Below, piece by piece: positions 16,000-22,946 of a stretch of DNA of 50,509 nt. Location: NCBI GenBank assembly GCA_900549645.1, contig URPD01000007.1, forward strand, positions 1 to 50,509, written 5' to 3'. The position numbers and the translations under genes are program-made. Every line of letters begins with the position of its first letter. The stretch's first letter is position 1. The DNA comes from an uncultured Eubacteriales bacterium. Lineage in GTDB: Bacteria > Bacillota > Clostridia > Oscillospirales > Oscillospiraceae. The notes below the pieces were generated by a model that ran no database searches, had not been told where the DNA came from, and saw only the letters and a program-made list of their open reading frames with translations.

Positions 16000-16759
16000 A
16001 CTGTTTTCCTCCAAGAATTATTTTCTTCCCATCGTGTTCGATGATTTTTGAATTGATGTCGAATATATCTTTTATTATTTCGGGACAGATTATGTCCTGA
16101 CCGCCGGAGTATTTGACCCTGCCGTCCTTCAGGAAGAAGAACCGGTCTCCGAAGTAAAGCGCCTGATTCAGGTCGTGAAGTGAACTGAGGATAGCAATGT
16201 TCCGGTTTCGGGCTACCTTTTTGGCCTCCTCGATGATAAGCTCTTCGTTTGCGATGTCGAGGTTGCCGGTCGGCTCGTCGAACACTAGCATTTTCGGCTC
16301 CTGCGCCAGCGCGCGGGCGATGGCTATCTTCTGCTTCTCGCCGCCGGAGAGATTTTCGGCGTTCCTGTCGGCGAAGCTCTCAAGCTTCATTTCGGCCATG
16401 ATCCTGTCCACCACATCGTAATCCTCCTTGCCCGCGCAGAGGCCGAAGTACGACACTCTGCCCATCAGGATCGAGTCGTACACGGTGAGCGCGCCGAAGT
16501 GGATGTGCTGCGGGACGTAGGCAATGCGCCGCGCACGGTCGTGCTTCGGAAGCTTCAGCAGATCCTCGCCGTCAAAGCGGATGGTGCCGCCGGACGGGGC
16601 GTCTATGCCGAGAATGTTTTTGAAAAGCGTGGTCTTGCCGGAACCGTTCTTGCCGAGCAGTATACCAATCTCACCGTCGTGCAGCTCAAGGTCTATCCCA
16701 TTGAGAACGGGCGCGGAGCGCTTGGAATAGCTGAAGCGCAGATCTTCTATTTTCAGCAT
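15989..16759 (-). CDS. Fec/Btu-type ABC importer, ATP-binding protein
   Basis: A 256-aa cytoplasmic ATPase of the FecE/BtuD type. Walker A is GKNGSGKTT (about residue 37), the Q-loop YVPQHIHFGALTVYDSILMG is typical of this family, the signature is LSGGEKQKIAIARAL, Walker B is MLVFDEPTGNLD and the H-loop SLHDLNQA. The start at 16759 follows AAAGGAGGA and overlaps the permease end by 7 nt. Longer upstream frames are shadows of the permease gene. It powers the single FecCD permease encoded just upstream. Confidence 0.93.
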   Translation of the reverse strand: MLKIEDLRFSYSKRSAPVLNGIDLELHDGEIGILLGKNGSGKTTLFKNILGIDAPSGGTIRFDGEDLLKLPKHDRARRIAYVPQHIHFGALTVYDSILMGRVSYFGLCAGKEDYDVVDRIMAEMKLESFADRNAENLSGGEKQKIAIARALAQEPKMLVFDEPTGNLDIANEELIIEEAKKVARNRNIAILSSLHDLNQALYFGDRFFFLKDGRVKYSGGQDIICPEIIKDIFDINSKIIEHDGKKIILGGKQYEN

Positions 16760-17817
16760 ACGCCGTCCTCCTTTTTTGAGAAGATGACCGCCACGAAGAA
16801 CGGCGCGCCGAGCAGGGAGGTTATCGCGCCGACCGGCAGCGCGGAGCCGCTGCCCATGCTGCGCGAGAGTGTATCCGCAAGCAGAAGCAGCAGACTTCCG
16901 CAGAGCGCGGAGACGGGGACGGAATAGCGGTGATCCTGACCGAGCAGCTTTTTCGTGACATGGGGACAGATCACGCCGACAAAGCCGATGACACCGAGGA
17001 AGGACACGCACACCGCCGTGATGACGGATGCGGCCAGCATCGACACAAAGCGCAACGCGTCAACGTTGACGCCCATGCTCTTCGCGCTGGCGTCGCCGCT
17101 GAGAAGGACGTTGTAGCGCCACGAGAGCAGCGAGAATACGATAAGCCCCGCCGCGACGGCGGCGAGCATTATTGCGTCCGTCTTGTAGGTCGCGCGGCCG
17201 AGATCGCCGAAGTTCCAGATGACCGCGGCGGACAGGCCGACGTCGGTAGCGTAGAACTGAAGTATCGTCGTCGCCGCCGTCCACACCGCGCCGACCGCGA
17301 GTCCCGCGAGCACGACGACGTTCGGCGAGAACGAGCGCATCCGGCACAGGCCGAGTATCAGCAGAATCGACAGCGTGGAGAAGATGAAGGCCATCAGCGA
17401 GGTAGCGTATGGGTTTGCCCCGACGGCGAAGTTCGCGACGTTGTTCCCAGTGGAGAGAAAGCCGCCGGAGAAAGCGATTATCGAGAGGTTTGCGCCGAAC
17501 ACCGCGGCGTTGGAGACGCCGAGCGTTGAGGGTGACGCCATGGGGTTATTGAGGTTCGTCTGCATCACGAGACCGGATGCTGATAGACCCGCTCCGGCGA
17601 TCACCGCGGCGAGGACGCGCGGGATGCGGATATTCCAGATAATGCGGTTGTTGGCGGCGCTGCCCTTTTTGGCGAGCGCGGCGAACGCCTCGCTGAGGGA
17701 CATGTTCGACGAGCCGACGAACAGGCAAACGAATGCCATAACTATGACCGCGGCGAGCATTACTGCGACCACGGTGCTTTTCCTGCTGCGCCGCTGCGGC
17801 GCAATGTCCTTTTTCAT
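16753..17817 (-). CDS. Fec/Btu-type ABC importer, permease
   Basis: A 354-aa FecCD-family permease with about ten hydrophobic segments. Family landmarks: IPRVLAAVIAGAGLSASGLVMQTNLNNPMASPSTLGVSNAA (about residues 65-105), GAVWTA near 180, and FVGVICPHVTKKLLGQDHR, the coupling-helix region for the ATPase, near 280. Only one permease gene is present, so a homodimer is expected as in BtuC. It is the first gene of the operon, with a promoter at 17853-17881 and an unusual CCCCCTAGGGGG palindrome directly upstream. Confidence 0.93.
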   Translation of the reverse strand: MKKDIAPQRRSRKSTVVAVMLAAVIVMAFVCLFVGSSNMSLSEAFAALAKKGSAANNRIIWNIRIPRVLAAVIAGAGLSASGLVMQTNLNNPMASPSTLGVSNAAVFGANLSIIAFSGGFLSTGNNVANFAVGANPYATSLMAFIFSTLSILLILGLCRMRSFSPNVVVLAGLAVGAVWTAATTILQFYATDVGLSAAVIWNFGDLGRATYKTDAIMLAAVAAGLIVFSLLSWRYNVLLSGDASAKSMGVNVDALRFVSMLAASVITAVCVSFLGVIGFVGVICPHVTKKLLGQDHRYSVPVSALCGSLLLLLADTLSRSMGSGSALPVGAITSLLGAPFFVAVIFSKKEDGVC

Positions 17818-17852
17818 GTGTACACAGTTCTCCGATTAATGAGAGTGAGATG

Positions 17853-17881
17853 ATTATATATGCTGTCCGAGAATTTTGTAA
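17853..17881 (-). promoter_or_regulatory. Promoter of the importer operon
   Basis: Minus strand TTACAA (17881-17876), 17-nt spacer, TATAAT (17858-17853), about 36 nt from the permease start codon. Confidence 0.7.
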
Positions 17882-17882
17882 G

Positions 17883-17894
17883 CCCCCTAGGGGG
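17883..17894. promoter_or_regulatory. CCCCCTAGGGGG palindrome, candidate operator
   Basis: A perfect 12-bp palindrome centred on CTAG, directly abutting the -35 box of the importer promoter and about 18 bp from the divergent -35 box. The position suits a regulator that affects both directions. No matching regulator is encoded nearby. Confidence 0.4.
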
Positions 17895-17911
17895 ATATTT
17901 TGTTATAAAAC

Positions 17912-17941
17912 TTGACAAGCTAATATATGTTAGCTTATAAT
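17912..17941 (+). promoter_or_regulatory. Promoter with palindromic operator for the divergent methyltransferase
   Basis: Perfect consensus boxes TTGACA (17912-17917) and TATAAT (17936-17941) with an 18-nt spacer. The spacer is almost entirely an inverted repeat: AAGCTAA (17917-17923), 6 nt, TTAGCTT (17930-17936). A dimeric repressor bound there would block polymerase. Such strong boxes with a buried operator suggest tight repression and high induced expression. Confidence 0.65.
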
Positions 17942-18002
17942 ATGGCTAACGTCCGTTATCCAGTGCGCCCGCGGGCGAATAGAAATGTCAGGAGAAACAA
18001 AC

Positions 18003-18719
18003 ATGGAATACATATTGAGCAAGAAGTACGACACGCCTGAGCTTCAGGCGCTGATAATGGGGCCGAACCCGGTAAAGCTTGAGGAGGAGCTGCTGCGCGG
18101 CAGCCACATCCCGGCGGGCGCGGTGGTCTGCGACCTTGGGAGCGGGACGGGGCTTACCTCGGTGTTCATGGCGAAGGAGTACGGTTTCACGGTCTACGCC
18201 GCCGACCTCTGGAGTGACCCGGACGAAAACCGCAGATTCTTCAGGCGTATGGGACTGCATGACGAGCAGATAATCCCCGTGAAGGCGGACGCGACGGCGA
18301 TGCCGTTCGAGCGGGAATTCTTCGACGCGGTCGTGAGCACAGACTCGTATAATTATTTCGGGCGCGATCCGGAATATCTGGACGCGAAGCTTGCGCCATT
18401 CGTGAAGAGCGGCGGCTATATCTACATCGCCCTCACGGGGATGAAGAAGGATCGCCACGACGCGCTGCCGGAAGAGCTGCTGCTGTCGTGGACTCCGGAG
18501 CAGCTGGACTACATACACGACGCGGATTACTGGCGCGGGATAATGAGCCAGAGCACGGAGACAGAGCTTCTGGAGCTGAGCGAGATGGAGTCGAACGAAG
18601 AGGTGTGGGCGGACTGGCTGCGGCAGGATAACGAATACGCCGCGGGCGATCGCAGGGCGATGGAGGCCGGCGGCGGAAAGTATCTGAATTTTATAAAAAT
18701 CGTGCTCCGGAAAAAGTGA
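18003..18719 (+). CDS. Class I SAM-dependent methyltransferase (divergent from importer)
   Basis: A 238-aa methyltransferase: motif I VVCDLGSGTGLTSVFMA (about residues 41-57), acidic loop YAADLWSDPDENRRFF, then VKADATAMPFEREFFDAVVSTDSYNYFG with the usual DAvvs motif. The C-terminal part is acidic and helical (ELLELSEMESNEEVWADWL). The start at 18003 follows AGGAG; a longer frame from 17985 begins inside that site. It is transcribed alone from the operator-containing promoter and closed by the terminator at 18721-18768. Being divergent from an importer operon that also ends in a methyltransferase, it may work on the same compound. Substrate unknown. Confidence 0.83.
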   Translation: MEYILSKKYDTPELQALIMGPNPVKLEEELLRGSHIPAGAVVCDLGSGTGLTSVFMAKEYGFTVYAADLWSDPDENRRFFRRMGLHDEQIIPVKADATAMPFEREFFDAVVSTDSYNYFGRDPEYLDAKLAPFVKSGGYIYIALTGMKKDRHDALPEELLLSWTPEQLDYIHDADYWRGIMSQSTETELLELSEMESNEEVWADWLRQDNEYAAGDRRAMEAGGGKYLNFIKIVLRKK

Positions 18720-18720
18720 A

Positions 18721-18768
18721 TATATAAAAACAACTGCGAGGAACTTCCCGCGCAGTTGTTTTTATATG
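18721..18768. terminator. Bidirectional terminator
   Basis: AAAAACAACTGCG arm pairs with CGCAGTTGTTTTT, flanked by AT-rich sequence, between two convergent genes. Confidence 0.85.
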
Positions 18769-18780
18769 TAGTTGCTGTTT

Positions 18781-19749
18781 TCAGTCACCTGCGGCGAGCA
18801 GGGCGAGAATTTCTTCCTTGCCGGGGACGCTGGATATGCCGCCGGGGCGCTGCACGGACAGCCCCGCCGCCGCGCAGGCGAAGCGCCCCATCGCGGCCAG
18901 CTCTTCCTCGTTCAGCTCTTCCGGAGCCTTGCCGGAGGAGAGGAGGCAATATGCGGCGCTGCCGCCGAAGATGTCCCCCGCGCCGGTGGTGTCCGCCGCC
19001 TTTACGTGCGCCGCCGGAACGCGGCACTGTGCGGCGCGGTTCTTTATAAAGCAACCCTCGCTGCCGAGCGTTATCATCACAAGCTTCGCGCCGCAGTCGT
19101 TCAGAATAAGCTCCGCGCTCTTCTCACAGCTGCAGCCGAACAGAAATTCGGCCTCCTCGCCGCTGATCTTTACAACGTCCGCATTCTTCAGCCCCCAGAG
19201 CATCTGCTCCGAGGCGGCGTCCAGCGACGGCCACAGCGGTTCGCGCAGATTGGGGTCAAAGCTGATGAGCTTGCCGCAGCGGCGCGCGTATTCAACGGCG
19301 GCCTGCGTCGCGGCGCGCGCTGGCTCGTCGGTGAGGCTCAGCGTGCCGAAATGCAGCATACGGCACTCGTCAATGACGGTCAGGTCAAGCTCGTCGGAGC
19401 GCAGGCGCGTGTCCGCGCCGGGCTTGCGCGCGAAGCTGAACGAGCGGTCGCGGTTCTCGTCGAAGCGGACGAAGGCCAGCGTCGTGAATACCTCCGGGTC
19501 GGAGATAAGCCCGCGCGTGTCGATGCCCGCGGCGTCGAGCGTATGGCGCAGCATCAGGCCGAAATCGTCCTCGCCGACCTTGCCCAGAAACGCCGTCTTC
19601 ATTCCCAGCGCCGAGAGCGCCGCGAGGAAATTGCAGGGCGCGCCGCCGGGATGTGCCGCCATCGTGGGATAGCCGAGCGCGTCAACGCTCTCCTGCGCAA
19701 AGTCTATGAGCACTTCACCGATCGCGGCCACGTCTATTTTACCGTTCAT
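18781..19749 (-). CDS. PfkB-family sugar kinase (fructokinase-like)
   Basis: A 322-aa ribokinase-family (PfkB) enzyme. N-terminal signature: GGAPCNFLAALSALGMKTAFLGKVGEDDFG (about residues 35-65), where GGAPxN with A-L-G is typical of fructokinases. C-terminal signature: KAADTTGAGDIFGGSAAYCLL (about 250-270), with the catalytic Asp in TGAGD. The start at 19749 has GAGGTG upstream and lies 8 nt after the isomerase stop. It is the last gene of a six-gene operon beginning with the binding lipoprotein at 25616. With the D-mannose/D-lyxose isomerase just upstream, phosphorylation of fructose or xylulose is the natural guess; specificity is not proven. Confidence 0.9.
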   Translation of the reverse strand: MNGKIDVAAIGEVLIDFAQESVDALGYPTMAAHPGGAPCNFLAALSALGMKTAFLGKVGEDDFGLMLRHTLDAAGIDTRGLISDPEVFTTLAFVRFDENRDRSFSFARKPGADTRLRSDELDLTVIDECRMLHFGTLSLTDEPARAATQAAVEYARRCGKLISFDPNLREPLWPSLDAASEQMLWGLKNADVVKISGEEAEFLFGCSCEKSAELILNDCGAKLVMITLGSEGCFIKNRAAQCRVPAAHVKAADTTGAGDIFGGSAAYCLLSSGKAPEELNEEELAAMGRFACAAAGLSVQRPGGISSVPGKEEILALLAAGD

Positions 19750-19757
19750 GCCGCACC

Positions 19758-20444
19758 TCACTTCGCTGCGGGGTACTCATTGCAGAGCAGGCGGTAGGGC
19801 GGCTCGTCCTCTTCGATTTCGGGGAAGCGGCCGACGGGCGGGTTGAAGCGGTTGTCGGTGTTGTCGTCGTTGCACTGGCTGACCTCGCCGAGCAGCACCG
19901 CGCCAGTGCCGGGCTCGACGGAGAAATCGTGGTACAGGTACTGCTGCACATGGATGCTCTCGCCCGGCGTGAGGCGTATCTGCGTACCGGCGGGGACGGT
20001 GTAGGTGCGGCCGTCGGTGTGCACGGTGACGTCGGACTCGTAGTCTATCTCCTCGTCCGGCAGGCTGTTGTAGACGCGGATGAGCACGTTGCCGCCGCCG
20101 CGGTTTATGATGTCCTCGGTCTTGTACCAGTGAAAATGGTTCGGCGCGTACTGCCCTTCCTTGATATACAGCAGCTTCTCTGCGTAGACCTTCGGGTACT
20201 TCTCCGGCATCCTGCGATTGCCGTTGCGGATGGTTATCAGGGAGAAGCCAACCTTGTCGAAGTCGCCCAGACCGTAATCGGTGATGTCCCAGCCGAGCAT
20301 GCAGTCGCGCACCTCGTCGTACTCGTGGCCGATGCTCTGCCACTGCTCCGGCGTGAAGCCGCAGAAGGGCGGCAGATAGCATTTGTATTCGCGGCACATG
20401 GCCTCCAGCTCCTTGAGAGCCTTGTTTATTTCACTGCGTTTCAT
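19758..20444 (-). CDS. D-lyxose/D-mannose isomerase family (cupin)
   Basis: A 228-aa cupin-fold sugar isomerase of the D-lyxose isomerase family, which interconverts D-lyxose with D-xylulose and D-mannose with D-fructose. The metal-binding cupin motif is seen as APNHFHWYKTEDIINRGGG (His, His and Glu ligands, about residues 97-115). The second motif (ESIHVQQYLYHDFSVEPGTG) supplies the last His. GEVSQCNDDNTDNRF near 190 is characteristic of the family. The start has CGGAGGT upstream. It lies between a ROK-like gene and the PfkB kinase in one operon. Confidence 0.9.
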   Translation of the reverse strand: MKRSEINKALKELEAMCREYKCYLPPFCGFTPEQWQSIGHEYDEVRDCMLGWDITDYGLGDFDKVGFSLITIRNGNRRMPEKYPKVYAEKLLYIKEGQYAPNHFHWYKTEDIINRGGGNVLIRVYNSLPDEEIDYESDVTVHTDGRTYTVPAGTQIRLTPGESIHVQQYLYHDFSVEPGTGAVLLGEVSQCNDDNTDNRFNPPVGRFPEIEEDEPPYRLLCNEYPAAK

Positions 20445-20462
20445 TGAATGACCTCCGTGTTA

Positions 20463-22190
20463 TCAATTCATGCAAGAGTAGTATATCGCGCTGACAGCCT
20501 GCGCGAACTGCGCGACCGTCACGCCCTCAAGCCGGGCAAGCTGGCGCATAAGCCCGCTGCGGGCAAGCCCGTCGTCCGCGGCGATGAGCTTCATGCCGGG
20601 CAGGACGGAGCCGAAGCCCTCGCGTATCAGCGCGAAGCAGCCGGGAATTTTTGCGAACCTGCCGAAAATGTACCGGCTGTCCGTGCCCGTCGAGAGAAGG
20701 TATTCCATCTCCTCGGTGAGCGCCGCAAGGTTCGAGCCGATGCGGCGGAAAATCTCCCGCGCGGCCTCGTTCCCGTCCGCCGCGGCGGTCATCAGCCGCT
20801 CAAGCGCGGGCTTGCGCATGTCCTGTGGCGCGGTTTTTATCCTGATGACGCCGTCCGACTCTTCGGTCAGTCCGTCGAGCAGCGAGGGCTGAAGCTCCTG
20901 CGCGAGGCGGTATGTCGCCGCCTGACCCAGATAGCGCCGCACTCCCGGCAGACCGGAATTCTCGTTGCGCACGGAACGGATATCCTCCGGCGGGACGCGC
21001 TTCCACGGCGCGCTGCCGAGGTCGAGCAGCAGATCGTACAGCTCAAGCGGGATTTCGGGGATGTCACCGCGCGCGTCTATCCAGCCGCTGCCGAGATCGG
21101 TGCCAAGCGCGTAGGCGACGACGCCGTGCGTAAGCTCAGTGCCGTCCGCGGCCAGTTCTGCCGCCGCGCTGAACGCCGCCATCGGCCCGTCGTTTATAAT
21201 GCGCACACGCACACCGGGACGGCACAGCGCCGCAAGCGATTCGGATACATGACTGAGCTTTGCAAACTCCGTCTCGTAGTCGACGTCGGGATTTTCGCGC
21301 ATGGCCTTGGTCTTCGGCGTCTCGCCGCCGAGAATGCGGCTGCCGATCACGATGTCGGGGAAGCTCAGTCCCAGCCCGTCGAACAACGGCAGCCCCGCCG
21401 CCGCTCCCTCGCAGGCGAATATCGCGGTGCGAATTTCTTCGTCGTCCGCATCTTTGCGCAGGGCGGCGGCGAGTACGGCCAGTGCGCTGTGATCTTTGGG
21501 AAGCGAATCGGCGATGACGCAGGCGCGCATCAGCCGCGCGAGCATCAGCATCGGCTCGGTGATGCCGTCCGCCGTCGGGCTTGCCGCGGGGTTCCAGTCG
21601 TATTCCTTGACGGCGAGCAGCCGCCCGTCAAGCGCGGCGGCGAGCTTGATATCCGTTCCGCCGACGTCCATCCCGCAGTACGCGCCGCGGCCTCCGGCCT
21701 CGATCGCGGCCAGCAGCCTTTCGTTCAGCGAGACGCCGGACGCGGGAGCCTCGCGCGGCGGCGCGGGGGCGTAATCATTGATGTCGCGCACGTCCATCCC
21801 GAACGGCGGCAGACCCATACTGCCGCAGAGCCTGCGCGCGATGTTCAGCACTTTTTTCAGGCCGGGTGTCGCCGTGAACGTGGCCAGACAATCCTCTGCC
21901 AGCCTTCGCGGCTCCTCGGCGGAGAGGTCAAGATAAACGTGCAGCGCGCGGCCGCTGAAGCACGAGAGAATGTTGAAAATGCGGGCGGTGAGGTATTCGG
22001 CGAGAAAGTCCCGCCCGGCCGCGTTTTCCCAATGGGGGAGGGGGCAGGAGTAGTCGCGCAGTGTCCCGTCCAGACACTCAAGCCGTATCACTGCGCGGTA
22101 TGCGTCCGGTTCCGCGGCGAAAGCCCTGCGGACGTCGCTTATCCAGAGCGCGTCCCCGCGCTGGGAGAGACTTATGAATTCGTCAAGCAT
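20463..22190 (-). CDS. ROK-like ASKHA-superfamily protein with N-terminal extension
   Basis: A 575-aa protein. Residues from about 170 form a ROK/hexokinase-like ATPase fold: phosphate-1 motif YCGMDVGGTDIKLAAA (about 168-183), INDGPMAAFSAA with the catalytic-type Asp (about 340), and GVVAYALGTDLGSGWID as phosphate-2 motif. The usual ROK zinc motif (CxCGxxGCxE) is not found. About 165 residues precede the kinase fold, far longer than ordinary ROK proteins (about 300 aa), and match no domain I recognise. AGGAGG precedes the ATG; the gene starts 9 nt after the response-regulator stop. It could be a sugar kinase, or a sugar-binding regulator of this operon. Confidence 0.7.
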   Translation of the reverse strand: MLDEFISLSQRGDALWISDVRRAFAAEPDAYRAVIRLECLDGTLRDYSCPLPHWENAAGRDFLAEYLTARIFNILSCFSGRALHVYLDLSAEEPRRLAEDCLATFTATPGLKKVLNIARRLCGSMGLPPFGMDVRDINDYAPAPPREAPASGVSLNERLLAAIEAGGRGAYCGMDVGGTDIKLAAALDGRLLAVKEYDWNPAASPTADGITEPMLMLARLMRACVIADSLPKDHSALAVLAAALRKDADDEEIRTAIFACEGAAAGLPLFDGLGLSFPDIVIGSRILGGETPKTKAMRENPDVDYETEFAKLSHVSESLAALCRPGVRVRIINDGPMAAFSAAAELAADGTELTHGVVAYALGTDLGSGWIDARGDIPEIPLELYDLLLDLGSAPWKRVPPEDIRSVRNENSGLPGVRRYLGQAATYRLAQELQPSLLDGLTEESDGVIRIKTAPQDMRKPALERLMTAAADGNEAAREIFRRIGSNLAALTEEMEYLLSTGTDSRYIFGRFAKIPGCFALIREGFGSVLPGMKLIAADDGLARSGLMRQLARLEGVTVAQFAQAVSAIYYSCMN

Positions 22191-22199
22191 GTGTTCCTC

Positions 22200-22946
22200 C
22201 TATCTGCATCTGTCCTGATATTCCGACGGACTCAGCCCGGTCAGCTTCTTGAAGGTACTGCCAAAATAGGTCACGTCCTTGTAGCCGACCATGTCCGCAA
22301 CCTCGTATATCTTATACCGGCAGTCGCGCAGGAGCTTTAGCGCCATGTGTATCCTGTACCGGGTCAGATACCCGACGACGGTGTAGTTCGTCTCCTTTTT
22401 GAACACATGGCTGAGATGCCCTTCGCTGACGCCGAGATGCTGTGCGATCTCGGTTATGTTTATGCCGCCGTCGGCGTAGTGCTCGGAGATGTATTCGAGC
22501 GCCTTCAGCACGTAGCGGCTCTTGTCGCCCTTTTCGAGCGCGAGCGTGTCGATAACGCTCAGCTCGCCCTGTTCCTGCTCCTTCTGCCGTATGCGCTCGA
22601 CCGCGAGGATAAGTTCGTTATCCTGAAAGGGCTTGAGCAGATAGTCGTCCGCGTCGAGCTGGAGCGCGGAGCGGGCGTACTCGAAGTCACTGTACGCCGT
22701 GAGTATGATGGCGTGCGCGCGGCAGCCGCGGCGGCGAAGCTCGCGCAGCATTTCTATGCCGTCCAGCTTCGGCATACGTATGTCAGTTATGATGAGATTG
22801 GGGCTGTACCGCTCGGCGGCGAGCAGACCTTCCTCGCCGTTTGCCGCCTCGCCGACCACGACGCAGCCCATCGACGCCCAGTCGACGCCGAGGACGATGC
22901 CGCGGCGGACGACGGTCTCGTCGTCAACAACCAGAACCTTCAGCAT
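22200..22946 (-). CDS. YesN-type response regulator (receiver + AraC HTH)
   Basis: A 248-aa two-component regulator. Receiver domain at residues 1-120: acidic pair VVDDE, phospho-acceptor Asp in IITDIRMPKLDG (about residue 55), Thr in ILTAYSDFEYA and Lys in DDYLLKPFQ. A short linker is followed by a C-terminal AraC HTH pair (INITEIAQHLGVSEGHLSHVFK, then IYEVADMVGYKDVTYFGSTFK, ending GLSPSEYQD). The ATG at 22946 has AGGAGG upstream and overlaps the kinase gene by 23 nt. It likely activates the divergent GDPD-like gene, the AfuABC-type importer and perhaps its own operon; direct repeats at 25911-25938 are candidate sites. Confidence 0.93.
   Translation of the reverse strand: MLKVLVVDDETVVRRGIVLGVDWASMGCVVVGEAANGEEGLLAAERYSPNLIITDIRMPKLDGIEMLRELRRRGCRAHAIILTAYSDFEYARSALQLDADDYLLKPFQDNELILAVERIRQKEQEQGELSVIDTLALEKGDKSRYVLKALEYISEHYADGGINITEIAQHLGVSEGHLSHVFKKETNYTVVGYLTRYRIHMALKLLRDCRYKIYEVADMVGYKDVTYFGSTFKKLTGLSPSEYQDRCR

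Noticed and set aside
20448..22340. A 630-codon plus-strand frame opposite the ROK-like gene
   Set aside because: Arg/Ala/Val-rich shadow typical of GC-rich genes; the opposite strand has kinase motifs and a strong ribosome binding site.
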